Part shown: positions 9,364 to 20,322 of the stretch, piece after piece
Layout of the letters: the number at the start of each line of letters is the position of its first letter
Position numbering within the stretch: the first letter of the stretch is position 1
Assembly: GCA_033064195.1 (NCBI GenBank)
Contig: JARBJD010000023.1
Span: 62,001-126,000 of the forward strand
Direction of reading: 5' to 3'
Source of the DNA: Blattamonas nauphoetae
Taxonomy: Eukaryota; Preaxostyla; Oxymonadida
DNA: 64,000 nucleotides
The notes under the pieces: generated by a model
What the model saw: the letters and a program-made list of their open reading frames with translations, nothing else
Databases searched by the model: none
What the model was told of the DNA's origin: nothing
Translations under genes and position numbers: made by a program

Positions 9364-12160
9364 ATGCCACCAAAAAAAGCAGGAACCGCGCAGCCGAAGG
9401 GTAAAGGCAAGTCAAAAGCACCACCCGCGGGAGCCTTAGCCAGCATCGCCGCCATCAAAAAGATCCAAGAAGCTAAGGAGAAACAACAACAACTTGAAAA
9501 CCGTGAAGCTGATGAACGGAAACGACGTGAAGAAGAAGAACGTCTCCGTGAAGAAGAGAGACAAGCTCGTCTGCGAAAGGAGAACGAAAAGAAGGAAGAA
9601 GAGAAAGTTTGTCATTTCTCTTCTGTCATGATTCAATTTTCTTCAAACAAACTGTCAACTTCGTTAACATCAATAGCTTCGGAAGAAGGAGCAGCAAAAA
9701 CTAAAAAAGGTCAAGGATGAACAGCGCCAGGCACAAAAAGCGCTTGAGGAACTCATGTTAGCTGGAAACAGTTTGGATTCTGTTTTTCATCATTCATATC
9801 AATTGGTTGAATGTAGTTGAGATTTCTGGTCTTAAAGAAGGCGATGCAGCTAAAAATGGAGAAGAACAGAAACGAGACATCTTCAAAGATTTTGGATGGA
9901 AAAAGAAGAAGCCTCAAAAGAAAACAGCTCAAGAGGAGGAAAAGAAGGAAGGGGAAGATGAAGCAGAAGAAGACGACTGGGAAGCTTTCGTCAAGGAAGA
10001 GGGAGGAGATGATCAAGGAGAGGAAAACGAGAAGCCCGAAGATGGCGAAGAACCTGAAGAAGACAATTGGGAGGATGCCATTGAGGAGAATGAGGGACAA
10101 CCAGAGGAAATAACTCCAAAGGAAGTCTCACAACCTAGAGTTGAAGCCAAACCAACACCCAAACCGGAAGCACGCACCGTCAACCCGACTAATGTTGATC
10201 TCCCAATGGACGAGGATTCAATCATGGAACGTCATGATCAGAGAATGAAGGATACCATCACAAACATTCTCCGTGCAAAGAGAAAGGCGGAAGGACTTCC
10301 ATCAGAAGATTCGGATCTTTTCCCCCTTCGATCACCAGTTGTATGTATTCTTGGCCATGTGGATGTCGGAAAAACCAAAATTTTGGATCGACTTCGCAGA
10401 ACTAACGTTCAGGAAGGCGAGGCTGGAGGGATCACACAACAGATCGGAGCCACTTTCTTCCCCGTGGATAGAATGCGTCCCCTCTGCAACCGAGCATCTG
10501 AAACACTCCCAGCAAGTGGATACTCTGATGTTCCTGGTCTTCTCATCATTGACACTCCTGGTCACGAGTCGTTCACCAATCTTCGATCTCGCGGATCTTC
10601 CATGTGCAACGAAGCTATTCTTGTGGTTGATATCATGCACGGGCTTGAAAGACAGACTATTGAGTCTCTTGAACTCCTCTTGGCTCGTGACGCACCATTT
10701 GTGATTGCTTTGAACAAGATCGATTGCTTGTATGGGTGGAAGAAGATAGAAAACGCTGGATTTTTCGAAACATATGCCTCCCAATCCCAAGAGACGCGCG
10801 ACCACTTCGACAAGCTCTTTGGAGAGATTCGCACCGCTTTCCAACTTCGTGCACTGAACATCGCTTTGTACCCCGAAGCAGGCGATGACCACAAAGAATG
10901 CATTCCTGTCTGCCCCACCTCAGCCCACACCGGCGAAGGATTGCCTGATCTCGTGTCATTCCTCTTCACATATGGGCAGAAGCACCTCGCAGCTGATCTC
11001 CGCCTCAAACCTCAACTGGACGCGACTGTGCTGGAAGTGAAAGTCATTCAGGGACTCGGAACAACAGCAGATATCATTCTGAGCAACGGCGCGTTGAAGG
11101 AAGGCGACACGATTGTGGTGAGTGGGACAGATGGACCCATCATCACGCAGATCCGCTCTCTCCTTACTCCTCATCCGATGAAGGAAATCCGCGTGAAGAA
11201 CGAGTACCTCAAGCATCCCTCCATTGCCGCTGCGATCGGAGTCAAAATTTGTGCAACTGGCTTCGAAACAGCGATGGCAGGGTCTCCCCTTCGTGTGGCG
11301 TATCATCCCGAAGAGATCCCAGTTCTCCGCGACATCACAGAAAACGAATTGCAGGATCTGTTGTCATCGTTCGACAGAGAGGATACAGGAACGACTGTCG
11401 TTGCGTCAACTGTTGGGTCGCTGGAATCGCTCATCACTTTCTTGAAGACAATCAACCCACCAATCCCAATCGCCAACGTGGCTGTCGGGCCAGTCCACAA
11501 GAACACTGTCACGAAGGCGTCAGTGATGCTCGAGAAGAACCCAGACTTCGCATGCATCCTCGCGTTTGACGTGCCAATCGACGAAGACGCGGAGAAGTTG
11601 TCGGATGAGCTGAAGGTCCCCATCTTCAAAGACAACATCATCTACAGACTCGAAGTGAAGTTCACAGAGTATCTGGATGGGCTGAAACAGGCGAGGAAGG
11701 AGTCGGCTCTGAAGTCGGCGATCTTCCCGGTGACTGTGAAGGTGCTTGCCTCGTTCAGGAACTCTGACCCTCTGATCATTGGTGTGCAGGTCGAACAAGG
11801 CGTTCTCCGTGTCGGGACACCGCTTGTCAACCACAACAAGGACAACCACGACATTGGAGAAGTTGTGTCGATCGAAGACAATGGCGTGAGTATCAAGGAA
11901 GCACGCGAGAAGCAGTCGGTGGCTGTGCGAATCATGTCGAAGGGCGCCCAGCCGAAGTTCCTTCGAGATTTGAATGTGAATGACAATCTGATTTCGAAGG
12001 TGTGATTTTTTTTGTTCAAATGATTTTTTTGATTGTGTATCTCTTTCTGTAGCTCAATCGCAAGTCAATTGATATTTTCAAGGAACATATGCGAGATACC
12101 TTCACGCGCGAAGACTGGAAACACATTGCTCAGCTGAAAGAATGGCTGCAGATTTTGTAG
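9364..12160 (+). CDS. EIF5B: Translation initiation factor eIF5B
   Basis: Exons 9364-9606, 9677-9770, 9817-11999 and 12053-12160 (introns of 70, 46 and 53 bases) give 875 residues. The N-terminal 220 residues are a charged Lys/Glu region, as in eukaryotic eIF5B. The GTPase follows with G1 GHVDVGKTKILD (about residue 290), G2 GGITQQIGATFF, G3 DTPGHESF and G4 NKID. Domains II-IV come next. The last exon ends DWKHIAQLKEWLQIL, matching the C-terminal helix that binds eIF1A. The factor joins the 60S subunit to the initiator-loaded 40S. The third intron follows directly after ISK, so an unspliced reading would lose the eIF1A-binding tail. Confidence 0.97.
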
Positions 12161-12247
12161 CGCTTTTTTCCAGATACTCATTTCACAAATTGACAGGATT
12201 TCTATTTCTCCATTGTTGCTCAATCGTCTTAGCAGTCCTCTCCTTCA

Positions 12248-12257
12248 GATCTTCCCC
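12248..12257 (+). promoter_or_regulatory. GATCTTCCCC, weak variant of the recurring element
   Basis: Ten bases before the ATG of the next gene. It differs from GATCYGRCCC at two positions and could be chance. Confidence 0.15.
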
Positions 12258-12267
12258 ATGCATCGAT

Positions 12268-13338
12268 ATGGCGAACCGTAACGTTCCTAAATCAAAAGTA
12301 AAGCGGTATATATGTGCTTTCTCTCGTTCCTTCGAGGTCAATTTCAATTATTTTTTTGAAATACCGTCTCATGTCTGCTCTGTTACTCTCCATTCCAAGA
12401 ACAAGCATGTCTCTTGAGCAAGAGACACGAATGATGGAGGATAAACTTCTTGCACTTCGTCTCCAAATGGAAGAAGAACGAAAAAAACGAGCCGCAAGAA
12501 AACAGTTCACTCTCTTCAGAACCTTAGCTTTCTAACTCATTTTTGTTTTTCTCCGTTTCTTCGCTTATCTAACATTTACAGGGAAGGAGGTTTCTTCTGG
12601 GCAGCAGGACAGAAAGGTTCTCTCAAAAGTGTCCCCAAAAGTCGGCCACAACAGGCTCGAAATCTTTCTTCAGCAGAGGCCAATTTTCTCACTGCCCGTT
12701 CGTCATCAGCTGGTGCAGATGATGGTCCAAGACGAGCTGTCGAAGGTCCCACTATCTCACCGCCGACAGTAGTGACGTCTTCATGTGGTCCCGACGAGGG
12801 AGACATTCGTGATGAATCGAGTTATCCAGCACTTCCACAATGGGAGCCAGGTGATAAAGTCATGTACGTCGGAGGAAAAAAACCACAGGAAACTGCGGAG
12901 GAACCTGCTGGTAATGGTGAGGACGATTGGGTCAACCCATTTGATGGTAAATCATTCATCCTCTTTGATCTCCTTAAGCACAACCAAAAGCGGTGACAAA
13001 AGCGGCAGGTGTTGAGACAAGCACAGAACCAGATGTTTGCCGTCATTTTTCTCGACATTTTCATTCTCACAATCATCAAAAATGACGTCTCTTTTCAATA
13101 CAAGAACACTGTCATTTTACGTCCACGTGCAACATCAGCTCCTCAAAAACAGCCCAAAAAGTTCTCAGCTCCTTCTGCTTCTCGTCAAGCTGGTGCAGAA
13201 GCCGCAACCATCACCAAAAATGACCAACCACCAAAACGAACTCTCCGCCAGCAAATGATGGGGAAAAAGGTTCTTAAAGAAATGGAAGGTGACTTAGACA
13301 TGAAGATTAAGACCAATACCATCTCAACTCAACAGTGA
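12268..13338 (+). CDS. Orphan coiled-coil protein, about 259 residues
   Basis: Five exons, 12268-12305, 12406-12504, 12582-12946, 12991-13034 and 13105-13338, keep one frame across introns of 100, 78, 44 and 70 bases. The N-terminus (MANRNVPKSKVKRMSLEQE) leads into a short coiled coil ending RKKRAARKQ. Next come a GGFFWAAGQKGSLKS segment, a low-complexity middle, and a basic tail rich in Gln/Lys. I do not recognise a catalytic domain. The start, coil, then aromatic-Gly motif faintly recalls the N-terminus of ZBBX-type ciliary proteins, but that is a guess. It follows eIF5B in the same direction, 107 bases downstream. Confidence 0.7.
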
Positions 13339-13571
13339 TCTCTCACGGGCCACTTTATTTTTCATTCTGTCTTTTTTCTCATCTCACTCATCGTTTTTCA
13401 TAGATTCATAGGTTTTATGCATCTCTGTTTTGATGAATGTGACGTGAACTCAGCGTGATCAACCCTGACCCTGATTCTAGCCCATGTGTCAGAAAAGATG
13501 AACATAGCAAAACCGTATGTCAAGCGAAGGTGTAGCGAGCGATTTAGACGGGGAAAACTGTGAAAATAAAC

Positions 13572-14692
13572 TTAATATGGACAATTTTGATTCCACCTCT
13601 CCAAAGCCCCCTCAAATTTAGGCGATTTCCTCTCCAGCAGCAATGTTATCGATTCCGTCGGTCTTCTTTGCACAACCTCACCCGCATGCTCGTCAATCCA
13701 ATATTGTTCAGAAGCACTGTTGTTCAGAAGGAGAGACATCCTATCAGCGGACGTCATGGACTTCAGAGGATGTTCTTTCGGTGTGAACGACACCTTGTCA
13801 TGCCCGTTTTCTTTCACTTCAATGTGGAGGAGAGTGCATGTCTGGTTTTTCTGCTCTACGCGCTGACAGGATTTTCCGTTGTGATAGGTGATTGCGGAAA
13901 AAGGGATTTGGATCGATGATTTTTCGATATTCACGGTGTCCCAATTGACACGGTCCGTGTTGAGATGAGTGAGTGTTTGTGTGGGATCCAACTGTTTCAG
14001 AATCATCTTACATTCGCTGCTTGGTTGTCTGATAGGGTTGAAAGCATCAATATGGAAACAGTTCTTGTTTATGCGCATTTTCGAGTCTTTCTTCCCAAAT
14101 TCAATCAACGGTCCTTCGTTCACGGACATCGCTCGAAAGTGGAAGACTGGCTGTTTTTTATTTCGTGCTTTGTTTTCTGGGATTCTGCTGGAAGAATCAG
14201 AGTTTATTCTATTGATTTGTGGAGATGTGTTGATTTGTGATAAACTCTGGAGAGATGAGAGGGGTGAAAAGGATATTTGAAGTGACAGCAGCGGATGGCG
14301 AAATGCTGTGGTGAGGGTGGTGAGGGTGTTTTGGGACTGGTTCTCAGTGGCTAAGAGATGTGTGGGATGGGGAGGGTGGGGAGAGGAAGACTGAGGGGAC
14401 CGAAACTGCGTGCGGGAGGGGGCATGCGACAGCGAGCGGATGTCAGTGGTTGGAGGGATTGATTGTTGGTATAGCAGGACAGGACTCAGAGGGGGGCTTT
14501 GTGAAGAGTGTAAGAACGAGAAGAGTGGGCTGGAAACTGCTTTTGGGCTCGAACAAGTGGTGAATAAGTCTGGAGAGAGGTCCTGTAGGAGAAATGGTGA
14601 TAGAGAGAATGACGAACATGTGAATCTGTATAGAGTAGAGGAGATACAACAGTGAAGCCATCTTCAGAGTCCCTTGATGTATCACAGAACAT
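13572..14692 (-). CDS. Orphan protein with Ser/Pro-rich N-terminus
   Basis: Exon 14648-14692 (MFCDTSRDSEDGFTV) joins in phase to exon 13572-14582 over a 65-base intron with GTATCT and CTACAG ends, giving about 351 residues. The first half is Ser/Thr/Pro/Gln-rich and probably disordered. From about residue 190 the composition changes to alternating hydrophobic strands (for example PVFHFRAMS, GPLIEFGKK, SSIQIPFSAITY, CTLLHIEVKE), which suggests a compact beta-domain, perhaps PH-like. I find no known motif. A downstream ATG inside the large exon starts a shorter ORF, but the upstream frame is open and clearly coding. Confidence 0.6.
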
Positions 14693-14705
14693 GAGAAAAG
14701 AGTTT

Positions 14706-14719
14706 TGATCCGACCCGTA
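14706..14719. promoter_or_regulatory. GATCCGACCC copy in reverse orientation to the neighbouring gene
   Basis: The plus strand reads GATCCGACCCGT. The only nearby gene start is on the minus strand at 14692, so here the element would act in reverse orientation, about 15 bases before the ATG. Confidence 0.25.
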
Positions 14720-14947
14720 ACAATTTCATTCGCTGAAACATTTTGAAAACATCTTGCTGCGACTCAAAAATGGAGTATTCTTCTAATATGATCTGTGATG
14801 TATTGACGGGACCAAAGAAGTCTGGAAATGTTCAGAAAACCGGAGAAAATGATGGAGAAAGAGTCCGATAGAATGGTACAAGAAGGAGAACAATGAAAGA
14901 AAAAGAATCACACAAATATACAAAATGAAATTTTCACTTTCATGGAA

Positions 14948-15445
14948 TTATTCATGATTTTGTGACAAACCAAAAAATGGATCTTCGTGGATTGTGAATC
15001 CAACCTTACGATAATGAATTCGGACAATAACATCATCGCATAGACGAGAGAGCGATGAAATGTGTAACTCTGCAGGAGACAGACCAGGTTGCGAGGGCGC
15101 AGAGAGAGAGAGAGCAACTACTGCGTAAAAGAGTTCCGATGAAAGATGATTTGGCATCAGTACATTCAGAAACTGGATGAGGAAAAGGTGTCGCATGTGG
15201 GTGAAAATGTGCTGTTCCGATGTTTGGTTTAGAAAGGTGTGAGGAGATAGGTTGTTTATTGCTGGTACGAACAAATTTGATCAATCATCAGGGTGAGGTC
15301 GGCATCATCAACAGAATTGAGTGTTTGCCCAGATACGAGATGATGCAAAATGGCCTGATCATCAACGGTGGCACGTCAAACAGAGTAGCCAATTTGGAAG
15401 TGTAGTGGTTGTCGTCCCTGCCCAGCTTGACGGTGTTTGAGACAT
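14948..15445 (-). CDS. Small orphan protein, about 125 residues
   Basis: My model joins exon 15382-15445 (MSQTPSSWAGTTTTLPNWLL) to exon 14948-15261 over a 120-base intron with GTTTGACG and GTACCAG ends. The C-terminal exon is convincing: a leucine-rich helical stretch around HMRHLFLIQFLNVLMP, then AELHISSLSRLCDDVIVRI and a FTIHEDPFFGLSQNHE end. The N-terminal exon and its junction are less certain because two short open frames inside the proposed intron also look protein-like. I know no family for it. It shares a 129-base divergent promoter with the WW-domain gene. Confidence 0.4.
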
Positions 15446-15544
15446 TCCGACTAGACTGGGTGACTGTTACCGACCCTTTTGGTTCAGACTCAGTTTTCTT
15501 TGATCACCCTGTACCGAGAGTTCCCGCTCAACTTTAATGATTGT

Positions 15545-15554
15545 GGGGCGGATC
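15545..15554 (-). promoter_or_regulatory. GATCCGCCCC element between two divergent genes
   Basis: It reads GATCCGCCCC on the minus strand. It sits 20 bases before the WW-gene ATG (reverse orientation for that gene) and 100 bases before the minus-strand orphan. Confidence 0.3.
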
Positions 15555-15574
15555 ATCATTGACACCAATTTCAC

Positions 15575-16595
15575 ATGGCTTCCAACGATGATCTTCCTCC
15601 AAATTGGGAAGCTGTGACAGATGATGCTGGAGAAGTTTATTATTGGAATAGTTTGAGTTTTTCGTATCAATTTTGTCTCAGCCGTGACAGATGAAACAAG
15701 TTGGGAAAAACCAGTTGTAGATAACCCTCTCGCAGATCAACCGTCACAAACACCTAAACCACCCGAAGTGGATGGAACAACACCTCCAAGAAACGATCCA
15801 GTCGAACCAGACCATGAATCAGAACACTCTCAAGCAGAATCAGACAAAGAAACACAAGCCCCAACGGAGAAACAAAAGAAAAAGAAGGAAAAAAAAGAAA
15901 AGAAAGTTGAGAAAAAGAGTCAAAAAGAACCACTCCCCGAGTTACCTCAGTCGCTCACTCCCGAAAAAGGAAAACTCCTCACACAGCTATTCATGCTTCC
16001 ACTGACATACTCTTCCCAAAATCTCGTGACATGGATTCTGGTCTTTATCCTCCGACTTCTCTGGACTGTTCTCTGCATCGTTATAGGATTTATCTATGCC
16101 CAAACATACGTCAGAGATTTTGACCCGTTGAATCTGACTCAATTGAAAATCAATGCATTTTTCGGAGTTTATTTGATTGTGGACGGATTTATTAGCGCGC
16201 TCTGGGTCGTGGCTAGTTCTATTATTACTTTTTCACTCGGAATCGGAAGTATCGACAATGGGTCGCAATTTGGGGATATTACTGGCTTTCCAAATGCTAT
16301 CATCCCTGAAAAATCAATACTGATGTTCCTTCGCGTCATTATTTCATTAGGGATAAAAATCTTTCAAGCTGTCTGGTCACTCGTTGTTCTCATTGTTCTT
16401 GGAGTTTCAGTTCCTGTCGCAAAGGTATTTCTATTTTTTCTTTCATTTCTATCGATTTAGGTTGTAGAATTAACTATTCATGATGTTAGCATCCAGTTCT
16501 ATGTTATAGCCATCAATGCTCTTCTCTCGATCGGAAGTGCTGGTACATCGCTATTTTTAGCATATATTCTCCCTCAACTCAAATCATTGGTTTAA
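15575..16595 (+). CDS. WW-domain multi-pass membrane protein
   Basis: Exons 15575-15650, 15682-16424 and 16461-16595 with introns of 31 and 36 bases give 317 residues. The first intron interrupts a textbook WW domain at residues 7-37: LPPNWEAVTDD, then VYYWNTVTDETSWEKP, with both signature tryptophans, the aromatic pair and the final proline. Next is a Pro/Gln/Lys/Glu-rich spacer of about 70 residues. Four to six hydrophobic segments then start at LVTWILVFILRLLWTVLCIV and run to the C-terminus, ending LPQLKSLV. WW domains bind Pro-rich peptides, so a membrane protein recruiting such partners from the cytosol is likely. I do not recognise the membrane part. Confidence 0.85.
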
Positions 16596-16808
16596 CTTTT
16601 CATGTTTTTACTCTTGTTACTCTTATTTGTCTTCATTTTTGTCATGAACATCTTTATTTTCTTCTTGTATGCTTTTATATCTCTTGTATTTCCGAACTTG
16701 TTCACAAATTGGATGCTCTATGAAGAAGGGAAGACATATCATATCTGTGAAGAACATTTTGTCCAGAACAAAATCCACAAAACGTTCTGAGATTTGATCG
16801 TTGAGTCC
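16596..16808. other. Convergent intergenic gap
   Basis: T-rich on the plus strand, with nothing recognisable. Confidence 0.4.
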
Positions 16809-19616
16809 TCAGTCAGTCTCCGACCTTTTGAAGCTCTTTGTTCCACAGGGCTCATCCAACAAAGAGAGTACTGAAACATAAGGTGATGGCTGTTTTTTCG
16901 GCGATGATTTTGGCTTTTGTGGTGATTTTGGCGTCGTGGCCTGTTTTGGTTGAAGACTGGCCGGAAGAGTGGGCCGTCTGAAGTTCCCGACCATCTCATT
17001 TCGTGCCACCTGATCCGAAAATCGAATTAGCTCTCTGTCTTCCGCACTAAGTGTCCGACTTGGCTGCGTTTCGGTCTTTATTGTCGCCCCACTTGACGCA
17101 TCTGTGAATGTCCCGAAATTGTGCAGCGACGCCTTTGTGAATCCAGTGGTTGGCCGTCGAATTGCCTCCGAAGACCGCCGGAACACAGTTGACGACGTCG
17201 AGTGCGTCCTCTTGTGCTTTTCGATTAGCCCATTCAGCCTGTTCCGCTCAGTTTCCGCTTCCATGTCCTCGTCGCCGAAATCGAACCCTCCCAACATCTG
17301 CGCGGCATACTTTCTGCTGTCGCTGTCCGAGTTGTCATCGCCGGAGACTTCGGTGTCGCTGAGAATGTTGATTGCTTCGTCGTCGCTGTCAGATTCCAGA
17401 CCGAGATTCCGTTTGTTTGTTTTCCGACGCCATTCCTTTTGACGGAATTCTTTCCGTTTCTGTTTGAGAGTTTCATTGTTGCGGCCGACACCTGTGTAGT
17501 CCGGGAGATGAGTTGCCGCAGGGATTGATGTCTTCACTCGGGAGAGACGAGAGTGTTTGATGGCGAGGTCGTTTGGGGAGCAGCATGCGTCACACCCACC
17601 ACACCCAACGTCTTTTGGGGAGGTTGAGATTGGGGCGAGTGTTGAGGTTGGTGTTGCAAGAGTGCTTTTTGATGGTTGGATTTGTTGTGGGGGCCGGAAT
17701 GGTCGTCGAATGGAAGGAGGGTTTGGAGAAGAAGAGGGAGACGATGAAGCTTTTAAGATGACAGGTTTCATCAGAGGAGACGACGAGATCTGAACTGGTT
17801 GCTGAGTCGCTTGCCCTGTTCCGCTTTGCTTCATTTTGTGTGATGGGGATGAATCCCTTTCTCCAACGCGGTTCTCCCCAAGATAGTCAAGAAGGACACT
17901 CCGACGACACTTTGTGGTCTCGCAGTATTCGATCATTTTGTGCAGCTTCTTCACATTCACATCAAACCGTCTGTTGATCAGATCAAGCGGGCTTTCGGTT
18001 CCTGGAATTGGCGCGTCCTGTCTTTTGATCATCAGAGAGGACTCGTCCTGGTCTCGCTCTTGTTTGAGAAGGTAGAGGAGCTTGCCAGCCTCCTCTTTTG
18101 AGTAATACATCACACTCCACGCAGGGAGACCGTCACGTCCTGCTCGGCCACTCTCCTGATAGAACTCTTCGAGAGAGGAGCAGACATCACAGTGGACGAC
18201 AAAGCGAACATCTGGTTTGTCAATCCCCATCCCCAGAGCAACTGTTCCAACCACAACAGAAATAACACCATTGACCCACTCTGTCCGGACTTGTTCTCGC
18301 TCCGAGTTCTTCATCTTCGCATGGTAAGGCTTCGCTTTGATTCCGTGGCAGGCGAGATATCGAGAGATGCTGTCAGTCTGTTCCCGTGTTCGACAGTAAA
18401 TGATCCCCGAACCATGGGGAAGGGGCTGAGATGTCTGTGCAGAGGATGACTGTGCAGGGGATGACGTGGATGAGGCAGGTTGATGTGGAGTGGATGGTGA
18501 CGTGGAGGTCATGGGTGAAGTGCGAGCTGTGAAATTGAGAGTTGGTTGGACGAGTTTGGTGGAAGATGGAGGGCGTGGAATCGGAGACGAAGAATGAATG
18601 GGAAGTTGTGATGCTGTGAACCCAGCAAACGCGGATGGGGGTTTGAAGGGTGGCACCTGGGATCGGAATGAATGTTGAGGGATTTTCGGTGCAGTTGTGG
18701 AAGCTAATATGACTCGAGAAGTACGCTGGATGTCTTCTATGTTAATTTTTGACTCGTCATATGAATGTGGAAGGACCATTTTGACAAATGAGAGGAGGTC
18801 TTCTTCAGGGTTCTTGAGGAGCTCTTTGTAGATGATGGAGTAGAAAATGTTCTTTCTGTCGAAGGAGGATATAAATCTCTTCGCTTTGAACATGTGTAGA
18901 CTCTCAATGACCTCGGTTCGGACCCTAAATAGAAGATAAATGAAGATGAGGATTTGAGGCACGACATACTCTGGGATAGCCGTAGCTGTGAGAGCAACAA
19001 TAGGTACCATTGGAAATTTGTCACGCAAAATGCCCAATTGTTTATAGTTTGGCCTGAATTGATGTCCCCATTGGGAAATCATGTGGGCTTCGTCAATTGC
19101 GAAGAGACCAACTAAATCGCTTTTAACCAACTGTGAAAGAATGGTTTGGAACTTTTCAGTGATAATCATTTCAGGCGTGACAAACAATAATTTGAGTTGA
19201 GGCGTTTTGGACCCAAGATCTGCGAGGATCTTCGAAGAGATGTGAATGAGCATAAGATACCGCTGTTCTCTCTTTCAATGTCTGAGTACTACAAAGTACA
19301 TCGGCACGAATACCGCGAGCTTGAAGAGATGATGCTTGATCCATCATCAAAGCAATGAGTGGTGAGACTACGATTGACAGCTTTCCAGTCACAAGAGGAG
19401 GAAGCTGATACACAAGGGACTTTCCTACGGTATGAAATGGGGAATGAAAATCATATAATGAAGAATGATTCGACCTGCACCAGTTGGCCAAAGAACAAAA
19501 GCATCATTTCCATCAAGGACGTGCTGAATGCATTCAAGCTGTTGTCCACGAAATTGGTGAAGACCAAATCGTTGGAGACAAGATGTCAGTTCTTCAGTCC
19601 TGAATGAATGCGTCAT
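16809..19616 (-). CDS. RecQ-family DNA helicase
   Basis: Exons 19475-19616, 19261-19424, 18970-19229 and 16809-18924 (introns of 50, 31 and 45 bases) give about 893 residues. Motif 0 is [10 protein letters not shown]. The Walker A lysine, in PTGAGKS, is created by the first splice. DEAH lies in [17 protein letters not shown] (about residue 147), the SAT-like motif is ALTATA, and motif VI is [10 protein letters not shown] (about 447). The RQC zinc-binding cysteines are CETTKCRRS and CGGCDACC (about 634). A 260-residue acidic/Ser-rich tail has no HRDC signature that I can see. The enzyme unwinds 3'-5' for recombination and fork repair. The third intron is stop-free and in frame (45 bases), so it is easily missed. 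A Ser/Pro-rich insert splits the two helicase lobes. Confidence 0.95.
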
Positions 19617-19801
19617 CTACTGAAGTTGAACAAAAGAGGCAAAAAGTGAGATCCACCCTCCACATTTTAGAGATGACTGCTTCACCAGTGAATCTCTGTT
19701 TTAAATCCTATTCTCCTCGATATCTCAGAAATAATCCGATTTTGGTAGGATAGAGCAGGCTTTGTTGAATTTTTCGTCCTCGACTCGAGACATGCGATAT
19801 T

Positions 19802-19811
19802 GATCGGACCA
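19802..19811 (+). promoter_or_regulatory. GATCGGACCA, variant of the recurring element
   Basis: It lies 40 bases before the ATG of the COMM-domain gene, with two mismatches to GATCYGRCCC. Confidence 0.2.
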
Positions 19812-19850
19812 CAGTCGAAATAACCGAACGACCCACCCGCTCAAGGTCAG

Positions 19851-20286
19851 ATGGACACACTATGTATGCGTTATCATCGAAATCTGTTCACATTTACCTC
19901 ATTTTTCTCGATACTATTATCTTTGTCACCGTTTTATCCATTTCATTCTTTTTTTCTTGAAAGCCTACGTAGCGGCTGGACACCGAATCATGCAATCTGC
20001 CCTTGCCGTCGATACTTCTGATATTGATCAAACATCTGTCGGGATCGTCTCTGTTGGAAAGCAATTTCCTCGAATTGTTGATGTTGATTGGCGTCTCGAC
20101 CTTGTCACCAACACCTCCACCCTCAACAAACTCAATGAACCTCGTTTTCTCGTCCGATTGTCTGTCATTGATGGGACGCTTCTGAGAGATGTTCAATTTT
20201 CTTGTAATTCAGAGGAGATGACAGACCTTCTACAGAAACTGAAGGAAGCTCAAGCAACTGTGGAGAAGATCTCTTCAACAAAGTAA
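19851..20286 (+). CDS. Minimal COMM-domain protein (COMMD6-like)
   Basis: A 13-base first exon (19851-19863, MDTL) is spliced over a 100-base intron to 19964-20286, giving 111 residues. The C-terminal part has the COMM-domain pattern: VDWRLDLVTNTSTLNKL with the invariant Trp, then a strand RFLVRLSVIDG and helix SEEMTDLLQKLKEAQATVEK. The protein is hardly longer than the domain itself, like COMMD6. COMMD proteins assemble with CCDC22/CCDC93 in the Commander complex for endosomal recycling. The first exon is short and therefore less certain; the upstream poly-T acceptor is good. Confidence 0.75.
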
Positions 20287-20322
20287 CTACTTCTTATTTT
20301 CTATGTCCTTATTCCATTTCGC

